Below, in pieces: positions 8,559 through 18,306 of a stretch of 37,563 nt of DNA. The stretch covers positions 1-37,563 of the forward strand of contig CAIYOC010000189.1 in assembly GCA_903927725.1 (NCBI GenBank). The letters run 5' to 3'. Each line of letters begins with the position of its first letter. Within the stretch, counting starts at the first letter, position 1. The position numbers and the translations under genes were made by a program. Source of the stretch: an uncultured bacterium. Its GTDB lineage: Bacteria; Planctomycetota; Phycisphaerae; Phycisphaerales; SM1A02. The notes under the pieces were generated by a model. The model searched no databases, was not told where the DNA came from, and was given only the letters and a program-made list of their open reading frames with translations.

Positions 8559-9674
8559 TCAGGTCCGCACGCCGCTCAGGCGCCAGACCGCCAGCGGGAT
8601 CAGGATCGCGATCGGGATGAGCACGCCCGCCGTGGGACCGAGCCCTGAGAGCGGCACGCTCATCGCGACCATGGCACCAAGCGACATGGGCACGGCGAAG
8701 GCAGCGCAGCGGACTGACTGAGCCAGCAGGTTGGCGGGTTCCCGCAGCAGGAAGTACGGCAGGCTCGCGACGAGCACGAGCAGGTTCGCCAGGATCGCGC
8801 CCCAGCGACCGATGACGAAGCGCCGGGCATCGGCGGCAGGAAGACTTCCATCCTCGACCATCGACAGGATCTGCCGCGACGAGAGCATGTGCGCGAACAT
8901 GCGGTTCTGCCGCATCACGAGCGCACCGGGCGAGAGCGACGATGGGAACTCCGCCACCGGCGTGCTGCTCGTGAGCTGCTGCGCGCGCTCGTCCCGAGCA
9001 TCGGCCGTGACCACGCGCCGGCCATCCTTGAGGATCCACGCCTGGCGCCCCTCGTCCCACGTGGCCGAGGGAGCCTGGACACGTGATTGCAGCGTGCCGC
9101 TGGCGTTGCGTTCGAGCGCCACGAAGCCACGCATGGTGGCCGAGGAGCGATCGAACGCTTCAGCGTGGAGCAGTGCGCCGCGGTCATCGGCAACGAGCTG
9201 GACGGGAAGCTGCTTGGGCCCCTTCTTCGCGAGTTCCGTGTGCTCGCGAAGAAGGCGCGCCGCGAGCCGCGGCACGATGACCTCGTTGTCGAAGGCCTGG
9301 ATGGATCCGAGCAGCGCACCGCCCAGGATGATCGGCAGCGCCACGCGCGGCAGGCTGATCCCGGCCGCCATCATGGCGACGAGCTCGCGGTTGCGGTGCA
9401 GCTGCGCCAGGGTGAAGCCCATCGCACCCACGGCCACCAGCCCGGCGAGGTACTGGTACATCTGGAAGATGCGCGGCCCGTGGAAGTCCGCCACGGCACG
9501 GATGATGCCGAGCAGGCTGGCCTCTCCATCGGGGCTCGCCGCACGAGCCGCTTCGACGAACTTCTGGGCCTGCACGATCGTGTCGACCGAGACGGCGAAG
9601 ACGAAGAGCAGCAGGAAGATCACGGCAAAGTTGCCGAGGAACCGCAGGAGGATGGTCCGGTCGAGGATCCGCAT
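8559..9674 (-). CDS. lptG: LptG/LptF-family permease (YjgP/YjgQ), LptG position
   Basis: 371 aa, normal for the family. Three N-terminal helices (residues about 12-35, 60-85, 100-125), a periplasmic beta-rich part, and three C-terminal helices (after about residue 285). The cytoplasmic coupling motif RNRELVAMMAAGISLPRVAL is the hallmark that contacts the LptB ATPase. LptF/LptG form the inner-membrane part of the machine that extracts lipopolysaccharide, so the cell probably has an LPS-bearing outer membrane. It begins 7 bp after the stop of the LptF-like gene in the same operon. Assignment as LptG rather than LptF rests on order and on its partner's sequence and is not certain. lptB is not in the window. 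Confidence 0.85.
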   Translation of the reverse strand: MRILDRTILLRFLGNFAVIFLLLFVFAVSVDTIVQAQKFVEAARAASPDGEASLLGIIRAVADFHGPRIFQMYQYLAGLVAVGAMGFTLAQLHRNRELVAMMAAGISLPRVALPIILGGALLGSIQAFDNEVIVPRLAARLLREHTELAKKGPKQLPVQLVADDRGALLHAEAFDRSSATMRGFVALERNASGTLQSRVQAPSATWDEGRQAWILKDGRRVVTADARDERAQQLTSSTPVAEFPSSLSPGALVMRQNRMFAHMLSSRQILSMVEDGSLPAADARRFVIGRWGAILANLLVLVASLPYFLLREPANLLAQSVRCAAFAVPMSLGAMVAMSVPLSGLGPTAGVLIPIAILIPLAVWRLSGVRT

Positions 9675-9681
9675 CGCTGCC

Positions 9682-11325
9682 TCAGTGCACCGCCACCTTG
9701 CGCCACGCCCACCACACGATCGCTGCCACAGCGGCGTTGCCCGACCACATCACCAGGAACCCCCAGACGAGCGCACCGTCACGCATCGAGTGCTGGCCCG
9801 AGTTGATGAGCAGGATGTCGATGATCGCCGGCACGAACGCGATCGCGTAGACGAGCAGCGGGCTCGAGCGTCGCATCTGCACGGCCAGTACGGCACCCAT
9901 CAGCAGGAGCAGCGGCGCACAGACCGCCTGCGCCAAGCGCATCCACGCGTGCGCCGTGGCCTCCCACACGACCTCGCGCCGCAGGTTGGCCCAAGCACCG
10001 GCCGTGGACCCGATCGACTTCGCGATCGGGCCAAGCAGTGCCGTGCTCTGCGATGCAGCGAGCGCGTCATTCTCGAGCGCATCTGCGGTCATCGATGCCA
10101 CGGGCAGCGTCATGTCTGGACGCACGCCGTCCAAGGTCTCGGGCCAGCTGGACGAGAGCCCTTCCACCGTGGGCTGCATGAGCGTGATCGTCAGGCGCAC
10201 TGCCGTCGCCGGATCATCGCCGCGGTCGAGCGGGGCAAGCTCGAATCGCGCCGAGGCTCCACGGCCTCGACGGAGCAGCCGGCCTTCCTGGCTCTCCTCG
10301 ATGATGACCGAGCCACCCGGCGCACCCACCGCCTGGCCACCCTGGATGCCCGCAGCTCGGAGCTCATAGCGGCGGCCCGAGCGGTCATCCACGAACGGCA
10401 CGGCGATCCCGCGACGAAGCTGAGCATCGGCGAGCGCCAAGGCTCGAGCACTGCGGACCATGCGGGCGATCTCGGCACGCCGCTGGGCGCTGTCGACGCT
10501 CACGTCCGGATTGCGCATCATCGACACGAGGTCGAGCAGGTTGGCCATGTTGGGGCTTCGCTCCGAAGCGCTCTGCACCTCGACCGCGTCCGGGTTGGCC
10601 TCGGGAACGAACGCCACGGTCCCATCGAGCAGACGCACCACGTTGACCTGGCGCATCGACGCCTTCATGAGCAGGCGCGACTGGCCCGCGCGGCCCTCGA
10701 CGCGATATAGGTCCACCACCGCCGACTCGGCCACGAACTCGGTCTCGGGCACCCCGCCCGGGCCGAACTCGACCGCAACCACGCCCCGCATGCCGATGCG
10801 GTCAGCCACGCCATCGGGCGCGTCAAGCAATTCGGCCTGGTCGGCATAGACCATCATGCGGCCGGCGTTGAACGCCTTGCCGTCGCGCACGGTCGCCACG
10901 AAGACCGCGGCGGCATCCTGCGTGATGACGGACTTCATCGCGGCCCAGAACGGCGGGATCACCGCATTCACGAGGATCGCCATGATGATCGCCAGCGCCA
11001 CGCCCAGGACCAGGTGCGGCCTGAAGATGCTGCGGTAGCTCAGGCCCGACACGCTCATGGCCAGGAACTCGTTGTCCGAGACCATGCGGTGCGTGACGAG
11101 CGTGGCGGCGAACCCGCCGGCGAAGGGCAGCGCGAACTGCAGCATGGGCACCGTCGCGAGCGCCACGTACTTCGCCACCCCGAACGGGCCAAGGAGATTC
11201 TGTGCAAGCGGACGAATGACCGCTCCGAAGGCGACCACGATCACCATGACGGTCGTGGTGAGCACGAGCACCTTCGTGATCTCCGCGATCACATGCCGGA
11301 CCAGGATGCTGGAGTCGGTGCGCAT
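9682..11325 (-). CDS. lptF: LptF-like permease with enlarged periplasmic domain
   Basis: 547 aa, clearly longer than the usual 360-400. The first helices are typical (ITKVLVLTTTVMVIVVAFGAVI; LPFAGGFAATLV) and the coupling motif is intact (RMVSDNEFLAMSVSGLSYRS). The last about 150 residues return to three helices (LLLLMGAVLAVQMR; LLVYAIAFVPAIIDILLIN). The extra length lies in the middle, a soluble region of about 300 residues with charged and beta-prone sequence that should face the periplasm, where LptF/G normally carry a single beta-jellyroll. ATG 11325 was chosen because upstream sequence in frame overlaps the regulator gene and is Arg-rich. It starts 8 bp after that gene's stop, so the three genes form one operon. 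Confidence 0.8.
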   Translation of the reverse strand: MRTDSSILVRHVIAEITKVLVLTTTVMVIVVAFGAVIRPLAQNLLGPFGVAKYVALATVPMLQFALPFAGGFAATLVTHRMVSDNEFLAMSVSGLSYRSIFRPHLVLGVALAIIMAILVNAVIPPFWAAMKSVITQDAAAVFVATVRDGKAFNAGRMMVYADQAELLDAPDGVADRIGMRGVVAVEFGPGGVPETEFVAESAVVDLYRVEGRAGQSRLLMKASMRQVNVVRLLDGTVAFVPEANPDAVEVQSASERSPNMANLLDLVSMMRNPDVSVDSAQRRAEIARMVRSARALALADAQLRRGIAVPFVDDRSGRRYELRAAGIQGGQAVGAPGGSVIIEESQEGRLLRRGRGASARFELAPLDRGDDPATAVRLTITLMQPTVEGLSSSWPETLDGVRPDMTLPVASMTADALENDALAASQSTALLGPIAKSIGSTAGAWANLRREVVWEATAHAWMRLAQAVCAPLLLLMGAVLAVQMRRSSPLLVYAIAFVPAIIDILLINSGQHSMRDGALVWGFLVMWSGNAAVAAIVWWAWRKVAVH

Positions 11326-11332
11326 GGTGCGA

Positions 11333-12718
<1,386 letters not shown>

Positions 12719-12724
12719 GCGTGG

Positions 12725-12730
12725 AGTGTA
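12725..12730 (-). promoter_or_regulatory. Candidate -10 box of the NtrC-type regulator gene
   Basis: TACACT on the minus strand, with exactly 6 nt (CCACGC) between it and the ATG at 12718. No Shine-Dalgarno precedes this start. No good -35 lies 16-18 nt upstream, so the call depends on the repeated spacing seen at other starts in the window. Confidence 0.3.
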
Positions 12731-12913
12731 TGGACTCCGGCGAGGGACAATCGTCGATGCACGACGCCGGAGCATGCCGATGAACCATCGTCGGGCGTGT
12801 ACGGAACCCCGGCACTTGGGTACGATCGAACGACGCCGGGAACGGATGCCCGGCGGATGCACTCAAGGCACGAGTCGTGGTTCGGAAGGCGTGGCCAGGA
12901 AGGCGTGAATCGC

Positions 12914-14422
12914 ATGCGGAGCGAAGCAGCTGGGCAGTGTGGCTCGGGCACGGCGCCCTCGGCGTCGACCGATCCGGTCTTCGGCGGGAAGCGCGTCCAT
13001 TTCATCGGGATCGGCGGGTCGGGCATGAGCGGGCTCGCGCAGCTCCTGCAGCGACGCGGCGCGCGCGTCAGCGGTACCGACCAGTCTTGGAGCGATGTGC
13101 TCGATCGGCTTGGCGGTGATGGGATCACCGTCTCGGTCGATGCGCAGCCCACCGAGCTGCCCGAATGCGACCTCGTGGTGGCCAGCGCAGCCGTCAAGGA
13201 TCACCACCCCCTGCTCCAAGCCGCCCGACGCCACGGCATCGAGGTCCTGAACTACGCGCAGGCGCTCGGCCGCGTGATGATCGGCCGCACTGGCATCTCG
13301 ATCGCCGGAACGCACGGCAAGAGCACCACCACCGGCATGCTGGCGCACGTGCTCATCACCTCGGGCGTCGATCCCAGCTTCATCGTGGGTGCGACCTGCA
13401 ACCAGATCGGCGGCGGCAGCCGCGTGGGCACCGAACGGATTCCCGCCGGTTCGCTCGCGGGCGCCCCCGGGGTCATGGTCGCGGAAGCGTGCGAGTACAA
13501 CCGCTCGTTCCACAGCCACCGCCCCACGCTGGCCCTGATCAACAACATCGAGGAAGACCACCTCGACTTCTACACCGGCGGCCTCGACGAGATCATCGCC
13601 TCGTTCAACGCGTTCGCGGCACGCCTGCCCGATCGCACGCAGGGCGGCCGGCTGCTGATCGCGCACGATGGCGCCCACCGTCGCCGCGTGACCGCCGGGC
13701 TGTCGTGCGCCGTCAGTTCCTTCGGCTTCGCGGCCCTCGCCGACTATCGCGTGCAGTTCGATGCCCAGAGCCGCGAATGCAGCGTGTCGCACCGTGGGTC
13801 CGAACTGCTGCGCTGGACGAGCCGACTGCTGGGCGACCACAACGTGCTCAACTCCGCGGCGGCAGGGATCCTGGCCACATGGGTCGGAGCCGACCGGGCG
13901 CGCATTGAAGAGGGCCTGTCCACCTTCGGTGGCGTGGACCGCCGGCTGCAGCACATGGGCGACCGCTCGCCGGCGACTGGCGGCACGGTGCGCGTATACG
14001 ACGACTACGGCCACCATCCGACCGAGGTCGATGCCACGCTGCGCGCGATCCGTGCCGGGCTTGCCCCCACGAGGCTGCTCTGCGTGTTCCAGCCGCACCA
14101 GCACAGCCGCACGCGCCATCTGCTTGATGAGTTCGCGCAGTCCTTCGGCCACGCCGACATCGTGCTCGTGCCCGACATCTACTTCGTTCGCGACAGCGCC
14201 GAGGACGCGCAGAGCGTGTCCAGCGCCGACCTCGTCGCCAAGTTGCGCGATCGCGGCGCACAGGCCTGGCACATCCCATCCTTCGAGGGGATCGTGCAGC
14301 GGCTGGACGAGATCGCGCAGGACGGCGACTTGGTCGTCGTCATGGGAGCGGGCCCGGTGTGGGAGATCGGCCGTGATTGGCTGGCTCGGGCGGCGGCCCC
14401 GGCAACCGGGCCGAAGCCGTGA
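12914..14422 (+). CDS. murC: UDP-N-acetylmuramate--L-alanine ligase MurC
   Basis: 502 aa, normal length. The N-terminal nucleotide-binding motif (HFIGIGGSGMSGLAQLL), the ATP-binding P-loop (SIAGTHGKSTTTGML), EACEYNRSF, NIEEDHLDFY, and the C-terminal YDDYGHHPTEVDATL and FQPHQHSRTRHL all match MurC. It adds L-alanine to UDP-MurNAc, the first cytoplasmic step of the peptidoglycan stem peptide. ATG 12914 was chosen because AGGAAGG lies about 10 nt upstream and only about 30 residues precede the Rossmann motif; ATG 12857 and GTG 12905 are possible alternatives. It is the first gene of a murC-murB-ddl-ftsQ-like run and overlaps murB by GTGA. Confidence 0.96.
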   Translation: MRSEAAGQCGSGTAPSASTDPVFGGKRVHFIGIGGSGMSGLAQLLQRRGARVSGTDQSWSDVLDRLGGDGITVSVDAQPTELPECDLVVASAAVKDHHPLLQAARRHGIEVLNYAQALGRVMIGRTGISIAGTHGKSTTTGMLAHVLITSGVDPSFIVGATCNQIGGGSRVGTERIPAGSLAGAPGVMVAEACEYNRSFHSHRPTLALINNIEEDHLDFYTGGLDEIIASFNAFAARLPDRTQGGRLLIAHDGAHRRRVTAGLSCAVSSFGFAALADYRVQFDAQSRECSVSHRGSELLRWTSRLLGDHNVLNSAAAGILATWVGADRARIEEGLSTFGGVDRRLQHMGDRSPATGGTVRVYDDYGHHPTEVDATLRAIRAGLAPTRLLCVFQPHQHSRTRHLLDEFAQSFGHADIVLVPDIYFVRDSAEDAQSVSSADLVAKLRDRGAQAWHIPSFEGIVQRLDEIAQDGDLVVVMGAGPVWEIGRDWLARAAAPATGPKP

Positions 14423-15375
14423 GCGCAACCATGGATCGCCACTGGACGAGCCTCTTCAGCGACCTTGATGTCCAGGTGCAGGCCGATGCGCCGCTTGGGC
14501 CGCTCACCTGGTTCGGCGTCGGCGGCCGCGCCGACGCTCTGGTGACGCCCCGCTCGCCGGAGGCGCTCGCCGAGCTGGTGCGACGCTGCCGCCACAACCA
14601 GGTCCGTGTGCGCGTGCTTGGCTCGGGCGCGAACCTGCTGGTCGATGACGCCGGCGTCGAGGGCGTGGTGATCAGCCTGAACCACGAGTCGTTCGCTTCA
14701 CTCGAGGTCAACACCGAGGGCGGCATCGAACTCATGAAGGTCGGTGCCGGGCATGACCTGATGAAGCTCGTGACCGAGTGCGCCCGCCGCGGCCTCGCCG
14801 GGATCGAGGGCATGACCGGGATTCCGGCGCAGATCGGCGGCGCACTCGCGATGAATGCGGGCGGCCGCTACGGCGAGATCGGCGATGCGGTGCATGCAGT
14901 GGCGATCGTGCGCCCCGATGGCGAGTTGCGCGTGTATGCCAAGTCCGAGCTGCACTTCGCGTACCGACACGCCACGCTCCCCGAGGGCGTCATCGCATGG
15001 GCCACCTTCTCCATGCGCGAGGACAACCCGCTGGCCGTGCGCGCGCGCGTGCAGGAGTACATGGCCTACAAGAAGTCCGTCCAGCCGATGTCCAACAGCG
15101 CCGCAGGCTGCATGTTCAAGAACCCCGTTGATCCGTCGACGGGCCAGCGCGTGAGCGCGGGCAAGCTCATCGACGATGCGGGGCTCAAGGGGCACCGGTT
15201 CGGGAAGGCGTTCATCAGCGAGCGCCACGCGAACTTCTTCACCTGCGAGCCGGGCGCCCGCACCGACGACCTGCGCGAACTCGTGCGCGTCGCCCAGGGC
15301 GCCGTGCGCGATCGCACCGGGCTTGGCCTCGAGACCGAAGTGGTCTTCTGGAGCCGACACGGGGACGGCTCATGA
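14419..15375 (+). CDS. murB: UDP-N-acetylenolpyruvoylglucosamine reductase MurB
   Basis: 318 aa. FAD-binding motifs are clear: LTWFGVGGRADALVTP, VLGSGANLLVDDAGVEGVV, GIEGMTGIPAQIGGALAMNA. The C-terminal half has SAAGCMFKNP (with the catalytic proton-donor region), AGKLIDDAGLKG and HANFF, typical of type IIa-like MurB enzymes. It reduces UDP-GlcNAc-enolpyruvate to UDP-MurNAc with NADPH. The start is either GTG 14419, overlapping the murC stop as GTGA, or ATG 14431; I chose the coupled start because other junctions here use the same overlap. The 3' end overlaps ddl by ATGA (15372-15375). Confidence 0.94.
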   Translation: MSATMDRHWTSLFSDLDVQVQADAPLGPLTWFGVGGRADALVTPRSPEALAELVRRCRHNQVRVRVLGSGANLLVDDAGVEGVVISLNHESFASLEVNTEGGIELMKVGAGHDLMKLVTECARRGLAGIEGMTGIPAQIGGALAMNAGGRYGEIGDAVHAVAIVRPDGELRVYAKSELHFAYRHATLPEGVIAWATFSMREDNPLAVRARVQEYMAYKKSVQPMSNSAAGCMFKNPVDPSTGQRVSAGKLIDDAGLKGHRFGKAFISERHANFFTCEPGARTDDLRELVRVAQGAVRDRTGLGLETEVVFWSRHGDGS

Positions 15376-16280
15376 CCCGCACGAGCGTGCTGGTCCTGAA
15401 GGGCGGCCCCGACGCCGAGCGCGAGGTGAGCCTGCGCAGCGGCGGCCGCGTCGCCCAGGCGCTCCGCGACGACGGCACCTTCGACGTGATCGAGTTGGCG
15501 ATCGATGCCGCGAGCGCAGATGAGCTTGCCGCGCTGCAAGGCGACGTCGTCTTCCCCGTCCTGCACGGGCCATGGGGCGAGGGCGGGCCGCTGCAAGAAC
15601 TGCTCGAGGCCGCAGGGCGGCCGTTCGTCGGATGTGGCTCGAATGCGGCGCGCATCGCCATGGACAAGGCCGCCACCAAGACCATCGCGGCGCGTGCCGG
15701 CGTGCCAACACCGCGCGCCCGTGTGCTGCGCGCGGGTGACGAGCTCGACCTTGAGCCACCGGTCGTCCTCAAGCCCAGCAACGATGGCTCGAGCGTCGAC
15801 CTCTTCGTCTGCCACGATCGTGCTGCGGTCGACCAAGCCCTGGCCACCGCGTTCACCCGGCGCGAACTCATGCTGGCCGAGGAGTTCATCACTGGTCGCG
15901 AGATCACGGTCGGCTGGCTCAACGGCCGCGCGCTGCCGATCGTCGAGATCGTCCCCGCCGAGGGGCTCTATGACTACGAAGCCAAGTACGTCCGCAAGGA
16001 CACGCGCTACGTGCTGGACCCGGAGCTGCCGCCCGGGGTGGCCGAGCGCGCGCAGGCGGCGACCGTCGAGGTGTGCCGAGCCTTGGGCTGCCGGCACATC
16101 TCGCGAGTTGACTTCATGATCGACGACCGAGGCCCCTGGATGCTTGAAGTCAACACCATGCCCGGCATGACCGACACGAGCCTGGTCCCGAAGGCCGCTG
16201 CGCATGCTGGCCTGCCCTTCCCGGCGCTCTGCCGAACGCTGGTGGAGTGCGCTCTGGCCGATCGCTCGCGGCGGCCCTGA
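15372..16280 (+). CDS. ddl: D-alanine--D-alanine ligase
   Basis: 302 aa, normal for DdlB-type enzymes. ATP-grasp features are visible: FPVLHGPWGEGGPLQ (the HGxxGEDG site, with Gly in place of Asp), PVVLKPSNDGSSVDLF, EEFITGREITVGWL, SRVDFMIDDRGPWMLEVNTMPGMT (metal and substrate ligands), and a 'Y-E-A-K-Y' segment (YDYEAKYV). It makes the D-Ala-D-Ala dipeptide for peptidoglycan. The gene begins inside the end of murB. The next gene, ftsQ-like, starts 41 bp later. The order matches the dcw cluster of many bacteria. Confidence 0.95.
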   Translation: MTRTSVLVLKGGPDAEREVSLRSGGRVAQALRDDGTFDVIELAIDAASADELAALQGDVVFPVLHGPWGEGGPLQELLEAAGRPFVGCGSNAARIAMDKAATKTIAARAGVPTPRARVLRAGDELDLEPPVVLKPSNDGSSVDLFVCHDRAAVDQALATAFTRRELMLAEEFITGREITVGWLNGRALPIVEIVPAEGLYDYEAKYVRKDTRYVLDPELPPGVAERAQAATVEVCRALGCRHISRVDFMIDDRGPWMLEVNTMPGMTDTSLVPKAAAHAGLPFPALCRTLVECALADRSRRP

Positions 16281-16321
16281 ATTCTCGACCACGCAGCGAC
16301 GATTGGCCGATAGTCGCCCTC

Positions 16322-17158
16322 ATGGCGTCACGTTCGTCGTCGTCCAAGGCACCTGAAGCATCGTGGCGGGCTACCGCCGAGCGCATCGCCGGCATCGGTG
16401 CATGGGTCGGCTGCGCCGCCGTCATCGTCATCCTGGCCACGGTGGTGCTCCCGCGCCTGCGCGGATCCGCCTACGGATCCACGTCGGCGCGGACCGCGAT
16501 CCGCTTCCCCAACGCCCCCCGTTGGATGACGACTGCCGAGATGAAGCCGATCGAGGATGCCGCGCAGTCGATCGTTGCCACCGGCAACGGACGGGACATG
16601 CTGCAGACCCTGCAGCGCTACCTCGAGTCGACCGGTTGGTTCGAGTCCGTGGAGCAGGTGCGCCTGGTCGACCACGACGGCATCGAGGTCCTTGCGACCT
16701 ACGCCACCCCCACTGCACTCGTGGCTGATGGCAGCATCGATCACCTCTGCGACGCTCGAGGCCACCGCATGGCGCGCGACTATCGCGCGAAGGATGGCCC
16801 AACGCTTGTTCGCGTGCTCGGCGTTGCGGGGCCGACCCCCGCGGTGGCGGCCGCATGGCATGGCCCAGCCCTGAAGGATGCGATCGACCTGCTCCAGACA
16901 ATCGATGCACAGCCGTGGCGAGGCCAAGTCGCCGCGATCGGCGTGGGTCGTCACGCCAAGGACGGTTCGCTCGAACTCGTGACGACCGGTGGCAGCACCA
17001 TCGTGTGGGGCCGGGCTCCTTCGGCAGCATCGCCGGCCGAAGTGCCGACGGGCCAGAAGCTGGAGTACCTTTCGTTCCTGTATGCCAAGCACGGGCGCAT
17101 CGACCACGGCCACCCCACGAGCATCGACGTCCGGGTGGACTGCGCCAGCGCCCGCTGA
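16322..17158 (+). CDS. ftsQ: FtsQ/DivIB-like division protein candidate
   Basis: 278 aa, the usual FtsQ size. There is a short basic cytoplasmic tail (MASRSSSSKAPEASWR), one transmembrane helix (residues about 23-43, GAWVGCAAVIVILATVVLP), then a periplasmic part. The latter has a POTRA-like strand-helix pattern (YLESTGWFESVEQVRLVDHD, then IEVLATYATPTALVADGS) and a final beta-domain (LELVTTGGSTIVWGRAP, GQKLEYLSFLYAKHGRID) that resemble FtsQ. The position directly after murC-murB-ddl is the standard dcw slot for ftsQ. FtsQ links FtsB/FtsL to the divisome. Sequence identity to known FtsQ is too low to judge by eye, so the name rests on topology, size and order together. Confidence 0.68.
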   Translation: MASRSSSSKAPEASWRATAERIAGIGAWVGCAAVIVILATVVLPRLRGSAYGSTSARTAIRFPNAPRWMTTAEMKPIEDAAQSIVATGNGRDMLQTLQRYLESTGWFESVEQVRLVDHDGIEVLATYATPTALVADGSIDHLCDARGHRMARDYRAKDGPTLVRVLGVAGPTPAVAAAWHGPALKDAIDLLQTIDAQPWRGQVAAIGVGRHAKDGSLELVTTGGSTIVWGRAPSAASPAEVPTGQKLEYLSFLYAKHGRIDHGHPTSIDVRVDCASAR

Positions 17159-17189
17159 ACGCACCCCCACGCCCCTGCCGCGCTGGCTC

Positions 17190-17813
17190 GTGATCGCGGC
17201 GTTCTGCTGGCTCGCTGCATCGTGGGCGATCAGCACGGGCTTCATGACACCATCCACGGCAACTCGTGCGAGCGTGGCCCACGCCGTGCAGGTCTTCACG
17301 CTGATGGTGGCCGCGGGCGCCGTGGTCGGTTGGCCGCTGGCACGCCTGAGCCTGCGCAGGCCCGGGTCCATCATGCGGACCGTCGTGCTTGACGCGATCA
17401 CGATCGTCGTGCTCCTGCACGTCACGATCTTCCCGCTTCGGGCGATCTCGGGATGGAGCCGCGATCGTCTGCTGCTCCTGGATGCAAGCCTGATGTCCGC
17501 GATCGCCATCGTGGCCAGCGTGCTGCTGGTCGGCTTGCGCACGGATCGAACGGTGCGACGAGCGCTGGCCGGCATGGCGATCGTGCTGCTTGCTGCCGGA
17601 CCCGAGGCCCCCTGGATCGCGCTTGGATTCCAAGCACCGAGCGTGGCTCGCGCATTGCCTGGTGCGCTCTCGGTGGCCTGGTCACTGTCCGACCCGAGCC
17701 CCGGTCCGGTGAGTGCTGCCATGACGAGCGACACACTGGCAACAGCCATCATCGCCGGGGCAGTGCTCTGCACGGCGCTGGCTTGGTCACGTCGTGCCGT
17801 CACGCTTGCGTGA
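17190..17813 (+). CDS. Unknown multi-pass membrane protein in the dcw position after ftsQ
   Basis: About 207 aa from GTG 17190, with five or six hydrophobic helices (for example VIAAFCWLAASWAISTGFM, AVQVFTLMVAAGAVVGWPL, LDAITIVVLLHVTIFPL, SLMSAIAIVASVLLVGL, LATAIIAGAVLCTALAW). I do not recognise the family. The frame is open back to ATG 17082 inside the ftsQ-like gene, but that stretch is Thr/Arg/Pro-rich and lacks protein character, so the GTG just before the first helix is preferred. It starts 31 bp after the ftsQ-like stop and probably shares its transcript. In most bacteria ftsA and ftsZ would lie here; this protein resembles neither. Confidence 0.6.
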   Translation: MIAAFCWLAASWAISTGFMTPSTATRASVAHAVQVFTLMVAAGAVVGWPLARLSLRRPGSIMRTVVLDAITIVVLLHVTIFPLRAISGWSRDRLLLLDASLMSAIAIVASVLLVGLRTDRTVRRALAGMAIVLLAAGPEAPWIALGFQAPSVARALPGALSVAWSLSDPSPGPVSAAMTSDTLATAIIAGAVLCTALAWSRRAVTLA

Positions 17814-17815
17814 CG
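17798..17815. repeat. Perfect 8-bp inverted repeat over the greA -35 region
   Basis: CGTCACGC, 2 nt, GCGTGACG. It spans the stop codon of the membrane-protein gene and the candidate greA -35 box (17806-17811). It could be an operator or a short hairpin at the end of the upstream transcript; the sequence does not decide. Confidence 0.5.
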
Positions 17816-17834
17816 TGGCCAATGGGGCTACCTT
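17806..17834 (+). promoter_or_regulatory. Candidate greA promoter (leaderless geometry)
   Basis: TTGCGT (17806-17811), exactly 17 nt, TACCTT (17829-17834), then 6 nt to the ATG at 17841. No Shine-Dalgarno is present between the -10 box and the start. The same box sequences and spacing occur before rpmI. Confidence 0.5.
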
Positions 17835-17840
17835 TTCCCC

Positions 17841-18305
17841 ATGGAACTCGTGACGCGGGCTGACAAGGAGCGCCTTGAGGCGCAACTGGCGGCGCTTCGG
17901 GCGCTCGACAAGCAGCTCGTGGAGCGCATTGCCGAGGCACGCGCCCAAGGCGACCTGCGCGAGAACGCCGACTACCACGCTTCGCGCGAGGACAAGTCGA
18001 TCAACGACGCCAAGATCCGCGAACTCGAGGCCCGCCTGGCCGGCGTGCAGGTGGTGGATCAGTCGGAGATGCCCAGCGACATGGTGTTCCTCGGCGCCGA
18101 GATCACCATCCGCGACGAGACTTCTGGCCGAGAAGACCGCTACAAGATCGTGAGCAGCCTGACCGACGCGGACGAATTGCCGTACCGCGAGGTCACTTCC
18201 ACCGGCCCGATGGGCCAAGCCCTCATGAAGGCCCGCGTCGGCGACACCGTGCGCGTGAACCTGCCCAAGGGCGAGAAGCGGCTGACCATCATCATCATCC
18301 ACTAA
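17841..18305 (+). CDS. greA: Transcription elongation factor GreA
   Basis: 154 aa, full length. The N-terminal coiled coil (residues about 4-75) carries the acidic tip in GDLRENADYHASRED (D38 and E41), which enters the RNA polymerase secondary channel to stimulate cleavage of backtracked RNA. The C-terminal FKBP-like domain ends with GPMGQALMKARVGDTVRVNLPKGE, a family signature. The unusual final run Thr-Ile-Ile-Ile-Ile-His comes from repeated ATC codons. It sits after the dcw-like run but seems to have its own promoter. Three tandem hairpin units follow its stop immediately. Confidence 0.95.
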   Translation: MELVTRADKERLEAQLAALRALDKQLVERIAEARAQGDLRENADYHASREDKSINDAKIRELEARLAGVQVVDQSEMPSDMVFLGAEITIRDETSGREDRYKIVSSLTDADELPYREVTSTGPMGQALMKARVGDTVRVNLPKGEKRLTIIIIH

Positions 18306-18306
18306 A

